A stretch of DNA of 64,000 nucleotides, from NCBI GenBank assembly GCA_001661245.1, contig KV454015.1:1088061-1152060 (forward strand). The letters are read 5' to 3'. Both the position numbers and the translations under genes were made by a program. Shown piece by piece: positions 48,933-58,656 of this stretch. This DNA comes from Pachysolen tannophilus NRRL Y-2460. Lineage: Eukaryota; Ascomycota; Pichiomycetes; Alaninales; Pachysolenaceae. Position 1 is the stretch's first letter; each line of letters starts with the position of its first letter. The notes beneath the pieces are model-generated. The model made no database searches. It was not told the origin of the DNA and was given only the letters and a program-made list of their open reading frames with translations.

Positions 48933-50405
48933 TTAATCTGCCTTATCACCCATCACTTGTTTCACAGGTTCTTTATCATATAAATACAAACCATGTTCTT
49001 GGATATACCGTATCACAGAATTTGGTAACAAATATTGAACACTCATTCCTCTTCTTATAAAGAGTCTAACTTTTGTAGAAGAAATATCATTATAAATTAA
49101 TTGTGTTATAACTAAGATATTTTTCCTATGTTCATACATGATGTCATGTGACAAGAGGAAACTTCTAACATCTGAACCAGTACGTTCAACTATTAAACAA
49201 CCATACCTACCTAATATATGATGTAAATCTTGATCTGCCCATACGTTTGGTTCTCCCATTGATTCAATCAAATCTCCACCTGCTAATAACATAATCTTTA
49301 CACCTCTATAATTACCATCAACATCTTTAATACCACCTCTCTTGATATTTATTTCTTCATTAAAATGATCAAGGACTAAAGCAGTTCTAGTATATCTAGG
49401 TTGTAAAGATTCCCATGCATCAACCATAAGCCAACTTGAAGTTCTTTCACAAGCTAATTCACACATTCTAACTCTATGATGAGAAGGGGCTAGCCCTTGT
49501 TTTCTATAATTATCACTTACAGGAGAATAATAACCACCAATTACTTCAAATCTAGTACTTTCTCTTATAGAATCAAGAGCCATTTCAAACATTCGAAGAT
49601 GCAAATAAGTGATTGGAGAAAATGAACCACACGCCACTATAACCAATGGATATTTCGAAGAGTCTTGAAGTGTTGTAGCTAATCTATGAGTTGGAAATTT
49701 ATAAGATTCCAATTTTCTTGATTGACGAATAATACCATGAGGTAATTCTTCTAAATCTGCAATTTGAAAAGAATGGACTCTAGGTACTGTTGTATGATTT
49801 ATGAATAATGCTTCTGATTCTGTGCTTTCACTTTTCTTCATCTTTTCACTATTACTCACATTACTATTCTCCTTCTCACCATCATCATTATCAACAACTG
49901 CCACCTCAGTATTAAGTTGATTTCCATTACCATTTCCATTGGCATTGCCATTACCATTACTGAGTTTGTTATCCTGCAACAGTTCAGATACTTTTCCTTC
50001 TATAAATTTCTCTTGATTCTTAATATTATTATTATTGCTTTGCAAATTATTATTATTATCTTCGGAATCACTCGAAGACGACAGCGGTTGCAATTGAGTA
50101 GCAGCCCTTGGTATCTTATGATGTTTTATCTTTTCACCACCATTAATATTAGGTAAACCTATTGGAGATGAAGAATTTCTGCTTCTATTATTATTAATAT
50201 TATTAGTAGTGGTTGAAGTATTATTATTGTTGTTGTTCTGCATTGTTGCTGGATGAGGCGATGGCGCATCGATTGAAAAACAAGAATCAGCCAATACGTA
50301 TGGTTGCACAGTAGGATTATTCGGTATCACCGAAGATGAAGCAGTCGGTGTGATATTTGGATTTGATAAAGGCGGTATGAAATTTGGGTCTTGGGTTGGA
50401 TCCAT
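48933..50405 (-). CDS. NMA1: NMN/NaMN adenylyltransferase (Nma1/Nma2)
   Basis: This enzyme makes NAD from nicotinamide mononucleotide and ATP. It has 490 residues; S. cerevisiae Nma1 has 401. The first 230 residues are a low-complexity Asn/Ser/Thr-rich extension. The catalytic nucleotidyltransferase fold starts at about residue 250 with VACGSFSPITYLHLRMFE, which contains the GxFxPxTxxHL motif. The C-terminal ISSTKVRLFIRRG is the second active-site motif. Nma1 and Nma2 cannot be separated. The upstream region 50406-51151 holds long A/T runs, a CCCCT element at 50875-50879 and no convincing gene. Confidence 0.93.
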   Translation of the reverse strand: MDPTQDPNFIPPLSNPNITPTASSSVIPNNPTVQPYVLADSCFSIDAPSPHPATMQNNNNNNTSTTTNNINNNRSRNSSSPIGLPNINGGEKIKHHKIPRAATQLQPLSSSSDSEDNNNNLQSNNNNIKNQEKFIEGKVSELLQDNKLSNGNGNANGNGNGNQLNTEVAVVDNDDGEKENSNVSNSEKMKKSESTESEALFINHTTVPRVHSFQIADLEELPHGIIRQSRKLESYKFPTHRLATTLQDSSKYPLVIVACGSFSPITYLHLRMFEMALDSIRESTRFEVIGGYYSPVSDNYRKQGLAPSHHRVRMCELACERTSSWLMVDAWESLQPRYTRTALVLDHFNEEINIKRGGIKDVDGNYRGVKIMLLAGGDLIESMGEPNVWADQDLHHILGRYGCLIVERTGSDVRSFLLSHDIMYEHRKNILVITQLIYNDISSTKVRLFIRRGMSVQYLLPNSVIRYIQEHGLYLYDKEPVKQVMGDKAD

Positions 50406-51151
50406 TTATTAAATAAAATAAAGCTGCGCACACAAGCAATTTTAAAAAAAAAAAAAATTTTCTATCAAAAAAAGAGAGAAAAAAAGAAAAAAGAAAAATG
50501 AATTCACACAATTCTCTCAACACAAAAGAAAAGAATGAATTAATTTAAAATTTTAAAAAAAATCAACAACTTTTTATTTATTTTTATTAATTAATAAATT
50601 ATAATTGAATTTTCTTAGTAGATTCTTTTTGATATATCAATTGAATTTACAATTTAGCCAGTTTATCACTATTAATTATTGGTACAAAAAATTTTCTTTT
50701 TTTCTTTGGTTTTGGTTTGTTTTTGTTTGTAAATCGGAGATACTGGATAAACTGGGTAAAAAGGAAGATCAACTGACGCTTTTCCGTTAAAGGTACAAAC
50801 GGTACTTTTTTTTTTTCAAACTGATTTTACATATATTATTAACATATAAATAAAGTAGTACACCTCCTCGTTTCCCCTCTTTAAAATAAGCCTTTTTTTA
50901 AAAAAATAAAATGAAGGTTGAGGCTGAGGATTTTTTAATTAATCTCTAATTTCAATACATAAAATTAAATAATAGTTGTTTAAATATGACTAGGTTTAAA
51001 AAAAAAAAAAAATTAATTTTTTTTTTAAAACCAATTGGAATGATTGATCAATTCCTCTTTAATTTTTTAATTTTTTTAATTTTTACTGAGAGTGAAGGTC
51101 CAACCTAACCTAACCCATTTATAAAATTTTCATACTATTAATTATTACTAT

Positions 51152-53523
51152 TTAATGTTCTAAATATCTGTAAAGAAAATTGGCAGCAAGGCTTATTGCT
51201 AAACAAGCGCATATTATTCTTGGACCAATTTGGTCGTCGTACCTGACAGCCCTTTTTTTCCGTATATTAAAGACTCTCCATAAGTACATGCACATGGCGT
51301 AAAAAATGGTGGTAAAAGCGGTAATGAAAAAACCTATGCTTCCCAATAATGAGACTGTGTTACCGTAATTTAATAATGTTGAAGCAGTAGCACCTAATAA
51401 CATACCGATTGTAGTCCAATTTAAATAGGTACGTTCTGTGGCAAAGTAAACTTTTGGTTCAACTCTTACTGGAACTGCAATTTTTTTACCTGGTGGAGCG
51501 GTAATTTTTGTATCAAAAGATGTACCTTGAGGAACCTTGTTAAAACGATGGTCTGGTTTAATGATTTCTTGGATATATTTTTCTATTTTTTGTAATAGTG
51601 AAAGATTGTTGTCTTCACCAAGACCGCTGAAACCATTAAGACCTCCAACACCATTGCCCTGTTTAGACAGTCTTCTACTTGAAAGTAACGGTGTATTTTC
51701 GGAATCGTAGCTATCGCCACGTCTTGTACCTGGTGAAAATTGAACTACTGGCAGTCTACTACCGCCACCAGTACCAGTACCACTAGCAATACCACTGTTA
51801 TTGCCAGAGCCGCTTCCACTTCCGGAAGCGGACCCGGTACCGGAAGCATTGCTACCTGGACCACTACCACTACCGCCGTGCAAACTTTCCTCTCCAGTAT
51901 CATTTGTAGAAGAATAACTTCCAGTTCCTGTAGTTGCACTTCCAATAAATTCTTCTTCATCCATTTCACCATAACTACTACTACCTGCAGTTAATGAATG
52001 ATTATTTTGTCTAATAATACCAAATTCTTCATTTTTTTTCGGTTTCCTAATATCTACATCCATTTGTGGTAACCAAAATGGAATAAGATTAATTTGATTT
52101 GGTAATAAAGAAGCACAACCATGAATAAATTTAGAAAATTTTGGAACAGCTTCAACAAGATGAGAACTAACCAATTCTCTAACCCAAGTTGGAGGTTCTT
52201 GACCCATTTGAGTTTGAAGTTTAACTTCCAATACTGCATATGGAAATCTACAAACATCCTTTTCAGGTAAATTTTCAAATGGATAATCAATACCAATATC
52301 CATTCTACGCCAATTACCTCTAGTACGATCAATACCATCAAAATTATCTTCTCTAACCATGGTTAATTCAGTATCTAAAGAAATTCTAACTCTTGCATCA
52401 CCTGGAAGTTGGAAAGCTGTTCTATTATAAAAAGAACGCATAACAGGTCTCATTTTATCTTTAATGACTCTATATTGAACTTCATTAGCTAATCTTTCTA
52501 AACTTTCAATTTCTTGTGGAGATTTTTTTTTTCCTTTCTCATTTTATCAAAAGCCATTGGTACAGTAAATTTACCTTTCATAAAATCGTTTACATTTTTT
52601 TCTTTTAAAGTAAATCTTGCTTTTACAGATTTTTCACCAGTCCAATCTTCTCTATGAGTTTTCCTTTCAACAAAAATTGTATCAGTAGACATACCACCAT
52701 ACCATCTTAATCTTATAGCTTCTGCACCTTCATCTTTTAATAATCTACCATAATATAAATCCATATTTTTATTATCATAATAAATTGAAGTAATAGCACT
52801 ATCTTCTTTTTCAAATTCTTTTGATGCATTGAAAACTAAAACAGGTAAATGTTTTAAAATAATTAATTTCAATTCAGTAATATTATCTGGATGAACCCAA
52901 TATTTTGTAGTTTGTCTAACAAAATTTTGTTGAGATCCACCAGCTGATGAATCACCTTTTACAGGATTACCACGAGTTCTAACTAAATCATAAAGTTTAG
53001 AAAGTTTAACAATTAAATCATCATAATTATCTTTATAAAAAGCTCTTGCATCCAATCTAGCTTGAAAAATTGGTTTTAAAATATATTCATTATTAGTTTG
53101 TTTATCATGTTTTTTCAAAATTTTTTGAAATCCAATATAATTTAATCTAGAAAATTTTGCTAAATCATGAACATCAGCAATAATATCACTTAATTCTTCT
53201 TCTAAATCTTCAAAATCTTGTTCAAAAAGTTCCAATTCTTGTTCATTTGAACAACTTTTAGAATTTTCAACAGTTTGATAAACTAGCAGTTCAATATTTT
53301 TAATTCTTCTTAAAATTTCTTCATGTTTCATATGAACAAAATTGAAAACTTTATTCAATTCTTTCTCTAAAATAGAAACAAAATCTTCTTCTAATTCATT
53401 TGTCCATTGATTATTACTAACTGATAAACCTTTTTTTAATCGATGTTTTAAATCATCATACTGAATATAATAATAATTATAATCTGGTATTAAAGATGAT
53501 TTTAAAGTTTCTCCAAACTTCAT
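51152..53523 (-). CDS. VTC4: Polyphosphate polymerase Vtc4, reading frame broken by a one-base shift
   Basis: Vtc4 is the catalytic subunit of the vacuolar transporter-chaperone complex that makes polyphosphate. The gene runs from ATG 53523 to the stop at 51152 but needs a frame change in a run of ten T (plus strand 52523-52532). One base too few makes the first frame stop at 52498; one extra A on the coding strand restores one frame of about 790 residues. Before the break: the SPX domain ([15 protein letters not shown], about 1-150) and the tunnel fold ([23 protein letters not shown]). After it: [33 protein letters not shown], a Ser/Gly repeat region and three C-terminal transmembrane helices. 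Both halves are otherwise intact, so a sequencing error is likeliest. Confidence 0.88.
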
Positions 53524-53772
53524 TCTTTAATCAATAATAAATCTAATTCAAGTTCTTTTCTTCTCTCTTTGGTTTAATACCACCAACCTTTTCTTATTTT
53601 ACACTATAACAATAATAGAGGTATTAAAGATTTAAACCCTTTTTTTTTTTGTTTTTCAAGGCCAAAAACTTTATTGTCCGTTAGATTCTTTAGTACTCTC
53701 TCTTCATTTCACTGGATCAAAGAAAAAAACAGCAGAAAAGAGAAAAATTAAAAGAAAAAAAAAAATAGCTGT

Positions 53773-53781
53773 GCACGTGGG
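53773..53781. promoter_or_regulatory. Pho4-type site (GCACGTGGG) in the VTC4 promoter
   Basis: GCACGTGGG is the strong form of the Pho4 E-box, as in the PHO5 promoter. It lies 250 bp upstream of VTC4, a known phosphate-regulon gene in S. cerevisiae. Site use is inferred. Confidence 0.6.
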
Positions 53782-53850
53782 AGACAAATTATAATGAGAA
53801 AAAAAATATAAAAAAAAAAATATTTTTAAATGATTAAATAGATAAGCGAA

Positions 53851-53876
53851 AGGGGCGGCAGGAACACCAGGGGCGG
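53851..53876. promoter_or_regulatory. Paired AGGGGCGG elements
   Basis: AGGGGCGG occurs at 53851-53858 and 53869-53876 in the VTC4-CDC45 divergent promoter (53524-54330). AGGGG is the stress-element core; GGGGCGG also resembles zinc-finger repressor sites. The same octamer occurs in the SSA promoter at 16209-16216. Confidence 0.4.
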
Positions 53877-54028
53877 TGGTCAAATTCCAAGAAATTCAAA
53901 AAAAAAAAAAAAAAAATTAAGAAAAATAGAGTACACAGTAGTAGTGCTAAACAACACTAAAACTCTGTAAACGGAAATTTCTTTGATTTTTTATTTTTAT
54001 ACTAAAAAAGAAGAAAAAATAGTTTTAT

Positions 54029-54120
54029 GTTTCCGCTTACCACCGAGAGCCCTATTTAATTTTTAACTTTTTTTTTCATGGAAGCAAACAAGGGCTCTAT
54101 TGATTACCGAAAGAGGAAAC
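54029..54120. promoter_or_regulatory. Nested inverted repeats in the CDC45 promoter
   Basis: GTTTCC (54029-54034) and AGAGCCCT (54046-54053) are mirrored by AGGGCTCT (54091-54098) and GGAAAC (54115-54120). The inner arms are perfect over eight bases with a 37-bp spacer. No protein is known to me for this arrangement. Confidence 0.4.
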
Positions 54121-54143
54121 AAAAAAAAAAAGTGAAAAAAAAA

Positions 54144-54149
54144 ACGCGT
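54144..54149. promoter_or_regulatory. MCB box (ACGCGT) of CDC45
   Basis: ACGCGT is the MBF site of G1/S genes. It lies 182 bp before the CDC45 start, and CDC45 is periodically expressed in S. cerevisiae. Confidence 0.6.
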
Positions 54150-54330
54150 GTGAGTGAAAGCGTGTGAGAAGTATACAGTGAGAAGTGAAAGCAAAAGAGT
54201 AGATAGCTTCTATATATTGTGATTGAACTTTTTATCAATTTTTAAATTTTTTTCATCTTTTTTCATTTACATCGATTGATGGATATATATATGAATCTGG
54301 ACAAAAGTGTTTGAATTTGAATTTCCGGTT

Positions 54331-56532
54331 ATGTATTTAAATCCTTCAGAATTTTCCAAAGCTTTTGAAGATATCAAATCCACGTCTCTTTCACATTCAA
54401 CTTGCAAATTAGTAATATTTGCTTCGTGTTTGAATGTTGATGCCATATGTGCTTCAAAAATCCTCACTCTGGTGTTGAAGAAGAACTTGATTTCGTTTCA
54501 GTTGATTCCAGTTGTTGGGTATAGTGATTTGAAATTGAAATTTAGTAATTTGGATATGGATATTAGAAATGTGGTAATATTAGGGTGTGGTGCAATGGTT
54601 GATTTAGAAACATATTTGGAAATAGATAATGAAAGTACTGATGAAAGAAAGATTTATGTTATTGATGGACAAAGGCCTTGGAATTTGGATAATATCTTTG
54701 GATCGCATACTATAGTTTGTTTTGATGATGGGTTAATAGAAGAGAAATTGGAAAAAGAGAAGGCAGCATATATGGTTTTGGTTAGCATTGATAGTGAAGC
54801 TGAGGAAGAAGATGATGATGAGGAAGAAGAAGAAGAAGAAGAAGAAGAAATTCAAGATGATGATGAGAATTCTTCACAAGGGAAACGAAAGATACAATCA
54901 ACTAATGGATCATCTTCAAAGAAAAGAAAGTTATTTCTAGATGAAAATGAAAAAATAATTGAAAATTATTATAATATGGGTACTACCACTATAACTTCCA
55001 TATCATTACAAATTTATACTTTATTATCAACTATTGGTGAAACAAGTTTAGAACCTTTATGGCTTACAATTGTGGGTACTTCAACATTTATTCAACAGTT
55101 CCCCAATATATATGATCGTATTTTCCCAGTCTTGAAAGATGAAGTGATAAGATTAGAACAAAGTAATATACAAAATCGTCAAAATACAGATTTTTATAAT
55201 GGTAATAATATGAATAATACAAATAATACAAGAACTCCAGATACAAATAATTTAATAATAGATAAAGATTATTCTCTTTTTCTATTAAGACATTGGAATT
55301 TATATAATTCATTTTTTTATTCAAATTTAGTAAATTCAAAATTACAATTATATACAGTTGAAGGAAGGAAAAATTTAAATAAATTATTTGCAAAAATGGG
55401 GATATCATTAAGTCTGGCAAATCAAAATTGGAAATATTTAGATATAGATTTGAAAAAAAAATTAAACTTCATTTTCCAAAAATATTTAAAATTTTATGAT
55501 TTAGAAAAAATAATTAAAGATGGATTTATTAAAAATTTTGGTTATAAAGGTAGTATTTCAGCAAATGAATTTGCTGAAGCAGTTACTGCGCTTTTAGAAT
55601 ATAATCATGATATTAAAATTAACAAAAATAATTTAGATCTGGAAGTAACGAAAAATGGTATTGGAGAACATCATAATGAAAATAAAAGGAAACAGAATGG
55701 TACTAATAATGGCAATTATGAAGAAGAAAATGATGATGCAGATTCCGACGCTGATAACGTAGAAACTGATGATGATGAAGCACAAAAAGTCACTAGATTA
55801 ACACTGAAACGAGAAGCACAATATATTACAAATTTTTGGAAATCTTTTGATTCATTATCAAATTTTGAACTTATCTTGAAAGGTTTAAAAATTGCCAAAA
55901 TTCAACAAAAATTAATTTTTGATAAAGGTTTTGAAATTTTTGAAAAAAGATCAATTAAAAATTTAAGAGTTTTCAGATTAGTTGTTTTAAAAGATGATTT
56001 GATTTCTATTAACAATAATAATAATAATTATGGCAATGTTAATGGACACGGTAATGTGAAAACTGCTAGTGGTTCTGGTGGTAATGATGAAGATGAAGAT
56101 GAAGATGATTCTAGCTTTATTAAACTATACAGTGCAAATAAGAATTTCTTTCAAAACCCATTAATGTTAACAAAATTAGGTAATTGGTTATTAGAATGTT
56201 GTTCTGAATTAGATTCTCAGAAAAATAAAGATTTACCATTGATTATAGCAGCTTTAGACCCAGAAACTGATACTTATTTATTATGTGGTTTATCATCATT
56301 AAATAGAAAAAATGATAATGACGGAGATACTAAACGTGAAAATCACGATAAAAACGAAAATATTGAAGAAAATAATGATGAAAATTTGAGAATTAATAAA
56401 TTTTCTCAAAGTTTCCAAAAAATAGTTCAAAGTACAGGTGTAGCTGCAAAGATTGATAGCTTTGATGGAACAGTTATAACTATTAAAAAAGAAGATTTAC
56501 AACCTTTTTTAGAAAGATTATGCTTTGTATAA
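54331..56532 (+). CDS. CDC45: Replication initiation factor Cdc45
   Basis: Cdc45 joins Mcm2-7 and GINS as the CMG helicase. It has 733 residues from the ATG at 54331 (MYLNPSEFSKAF); the longer frame needs a GTG. The N-terminal DHH-like fold is visible (CKLVIFASCLNVDAICASKIL, RPWNLDNIFGSHTIVCFDDG). A long acidic loop (Asp/Glu run near 155-175) and an Asn-rich loop follow. The conserved GYKGSISANEFAEAVTALLE block is near 410-430, and the C-terminus is KEDLQPFLERLCF. Two further Asn/Asp/Glu-rich insertions distinguish it from the 650-residue S. cerevisiae protein. A CTG codon in ILTLVLKK falls where S. cerevisiae has leucine, which supports the standard code. Confidence 0.94.
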   Translation: MYLNPSEFSKAFEDIKSTSLSHSTCKLVIFASCLNVDAICASKILTLVLKKNLISFQLIPVVGYSDLKLKFSNLDMDIRNVVILGCGAMVDLETYLEIDNESTDERKIYVIDGQRPWNLDNIFGSHTIVCFDDGLIEEKLEKEKAAYMVLVSIDSEAEEEDDDEEEEEEEEEEIQDDDENSSQGKRKIQSTNGSSSKKRKLFLDENEKIIENYYNMGTTTITSISLQIYTLLSTIGETSLEPLWLTIVGTSTFIQQFPNIYDRIFPVLKDEVIRLEQSNIQNRQNTDFYNGNNMNNTNNTRTPDTNNLIIDKDYSLFLLRHWNLYNSFFYSNLVNSKLQLYTVEGRKNLNKLFAKMGISLSLANQNWKYLDIDLKKKLNFIFQKYLKFYDLEKIIKDGFIKNFGYKGSISANEFAEAVTALLEYNHDIKINKNNLDLEVTKNGIGEHHNENKRKQNGTNNGNYEEENDDADSDADNVETDDDEAQKVTRLTLKREAQYITNFWKSFDSLSNFELILKGLKIAKIQQKLIFDKGFEIFEKRSIKNLRVFRLVVLKDDLISINNNNNNYGNVNGHGNVKTASGSGGNDEDEDEDDSSFIKLYSANKNFFQNPLMLTKLGNWLLECCSELDSQKNKDLPLIIAALDPETDTYLLCGLSSLNRKNDNDGDTKRENHDKNENIEENNDENLRINKFSQSFQKIVQSTGVAAKIDSFDGTVITIKKEDLQPFLERLCFV

Positions 56533-56638
56533 AAATTAAGATAGAAATTATTATTAGCTTGTGAATAATATAAAGTATCATCTATTCATATTTATTTATT
56601 TGTCTTTTTTTCTATATTTTTCTATATAAAACCGAAGA

Positions 56639-58159
56639 TCAAACTTTTTTAAGTCCTTTTAATTTTAGACAGCATCTCAGAGCCCTTAATGGAGGAACAG
56701 TTATAAACAACTCCGCACCAGTATCTTCACCTGCCTCTTCATCTTCTTTCTCAATTTCCATTAAAATTTCATCCCTAGCAATTAACCATCCTCTTAATAC
56801 AAATAACGATAAACATGCTCCAAAATACGAAAATCCAACAAATAATGAAGGATGTAAATATTGACTTGGATCAACTTCGCCACTACTTCTTGTTTCTCTT
56901 AGTTTTACCCCAATTACTGGAGAAACAATTCCAGCTATACCAACTATGGTCCACAGAGTGCTCATACAAGCACCCATTTTTTGTAAACCAGCAATTCTTG
57001 TAGTAATAGTGGCCATAACAACCCAAATACTCCCCATTAAACTACCAGCGATCAATGCAAAAATCAACGCAGTAGCAAAATTTCTTGCTGGAATCCACAT
57101 AGCAAATGTGAAGATGGTAACTAATAAGTGAACTATTACATTGACAGTCACTGCACCAAAAAGATCACATAATCTACCAACAATAGGCCTAACAACCATT
57201 GCCCCTACAGAAACCATAGTGGAAACAATCGAACCTTGATAGGATGTATAACCTAAACTAATAGTGAAGTCGCTCAAATTGTATAGCAACACTACATACC
57301 CTAAAATTGTCCAAATAAGCCATAACAGTAAAACCAAGACTCCAAAATTTCTTAAACATAACTTATCAATGAATTTAAACTCTGCCTTAATCTCCTTCAG
57401 TCTTGTTCTTATTAGAGCTAAAGCTACACCAGAGCAAACGATACAAATTATAGCTTCTGCTCTTAAAGCCCATTCATAAGACCTAATTTCTATTATATGC
57501 TGCATACCTAATCCAAAGCATATACCTCCACAACCAGAGCCGCTAGCGGATATACCAATGGCCAAACTTCTTCTTCTTCTAAACCACTGAGGCAACACAG
57601 CAATATTTGGAATGGCAATAGTAGCCAACCCAATCCCTAACATCACACCTTGGGTCATATATAATTCCCATAGCTTTGTAGAATAACTAGCTAACATCAA
57701 CGCTACAAATTGAAGGACAATACCTATACCTATAGTGATATGTAGGCCCAAGATACCAGTTATTAAATTTATAACAGGACCAAAGAGAAGACCACTTCCA
57801 AAAGTAAGTCCACCTATAGCACCATAATCAACACTTGTAGCTCCATGAAATACATCGTAATTCAAATAATGGGCCAAATAAATAGCGTATGCAGAATTTG
57901 CTCCCCACGTAGAAAAATTAAATAAAAATATCGCTAAAACAACGAACCACCCATAACCACCATCTGGAACATCTATGATATTTGCCAGCTCTCTTCTAAT
58001 TTCAACAACTGGTTCTCCTTGTGGCATTTCTGCCTCCATCAGTTCTTGATTTTGCATCTTCGAACCTTCTGCACCAGTTGTCCCATGATTATCTAGACTC
58101 TCTATATCGTCATTAACCGAATTACTAGAACTTGAAACTTTCTCAATTCCTTCACTCAT
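56639..58159 (-). CDS. MCH-type monocarboxylate-transporter-like MFS protein
   Basis: This 506-residue, twelve-helix transporter starts at the ATG at 58159; the longer frame begins at TTG. The N-terminal tail is acidic and Ser-rich. The family motif VPDGGYGWFVVLAIF opens helix 1. Next come NFSTWGANSAYAIYLAHY and, between helices 4 and 5, VLPQWFRRRRSLAIGISASGSG, both typical of fungal monocarboxylate-transporter homologues. Among Mch2, Mch4, Mch5 and Esbp6 the sequence seems closest to Mch2 or Esbp6, but I cannot decide. Substrates range from riboflavin (Mch5) to unknown, so no substrate is assigned. The convergent neighbour CDC45 ends 106 bp away. Confidence 0.82.
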   Translation of the reverse strand: MSEGIEKVSSSSNSVNDDIESLDNHGTTGAEGSKMQNQELMEAEMPQGEPVVEIRRELANIIDVPDGGYGWFVVLAIFLFNFSTWGANSAYAIYLAHYLNYDVFHGATSVDYGAIGGLTFGSGLLFGPVINLITGILGLHITIGIGIVLQFVALMLASYSTKLWELYMTQGVMLGIGLATIAIPNIAVLPQWFRRRRSLAIGISASGSGCGGICFGLGMQHIIEIRSYEWALRAEAIICIVCSGVALALIRTRLKEIKAEFKFIDKLCLRNFGVLVLLLWLIWTILGYVVLLYNLSDFTISLGYTSYQGSIVSTMVSVGAMVVRPIVGRLCDLFGAVTVNVIVHLLVTIFTFAMWIPARNFATALIFALIAGSLMGSIWVVMATITTRIAGLQKMGACMSTLWTIVGIAGIVSPVIGVKLRETRSSGEVDPSQYLHPSLFVGFSYFGACLSLFVLRGWLIARDEILMEIEKEDEEAGEDTGAELFITVPPLRALRCCLKLKGLKKV

Positions 58160-58318
58160 GTATAATATTGAAAAATCATTCAGTATTTTCAAACAAACAA
58201 ATTATAAGTCGGATCTCAATATATGTTTATATATTACTTTCGGATAACACTAAGACTTAAAACTAAGACTTAACCTAAAGTTATAATGACAAAGAGCAAT
58301 AGTCATAAATATTAGTAA

Positions 58319-58561
58319 ACCTTAAAAAAAAAAAACCATCGTTTTACGGGTTTAATACTTATTTTTCACTCATCAAAACATCCCCAATTGGGAAATAGGT
58401 TCGCCGGTTTGATTTTGATAGAAATAAATGAAGAAAAGACTTTAAGACAGGTCCTAGAAAAGATTGAATACTTTGGTGCTAAGATTTTGGTTACAAATAT
58501 GAATTATAAGAATTGGTTTCCATATTCTTTAGTAGTTGAAAAAACTTTTTGTAATATTTAG
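58319..58561 (+). pseudogene. Open frame without start codon, possible gene remnant
   Basis: Eighty codons are open between TAA (58316-58318) and TAG (58559-58561). There is no ATG in the first 59 codons. The translation looks protein-like in its second half (RFAGLILIEINEEKTLRQVL, then KIEYFGAKILVTNMNYKNW), with balanced composition unlike random AT-rich frames. An RFTGLILI segment upstream imitates RFAGLILI, as if a short stretch had been duplicated. No splice acceptor with a credible upstream exon was found. It may be the 3' end of a decayed gene. I do not recognise the family. Confidence 0.35.
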
Positions 58562-58656
58562 TGCTCTTTTGTAAAAGAAAAATAGTAATAAAAAAAAGAC
58601 AAATTTTAATATAAAGTGTTTAAAGATTAATTATGAATGTAAAAATATTTTGATGA

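Noticed and set aside
51101-51116. CCTAACC repeats resembling telomere sequence
   Set aside because: Only two units at an internal site next to VTC4; yeast telomere repeats differ and the flanks are unique genes.
51152-52453. Separate gene starting MRPVMRSF
   Set aside because: It is the second half of VTC4; the preceding frame and this one join in the Vtc4 linker across a homopolymer.
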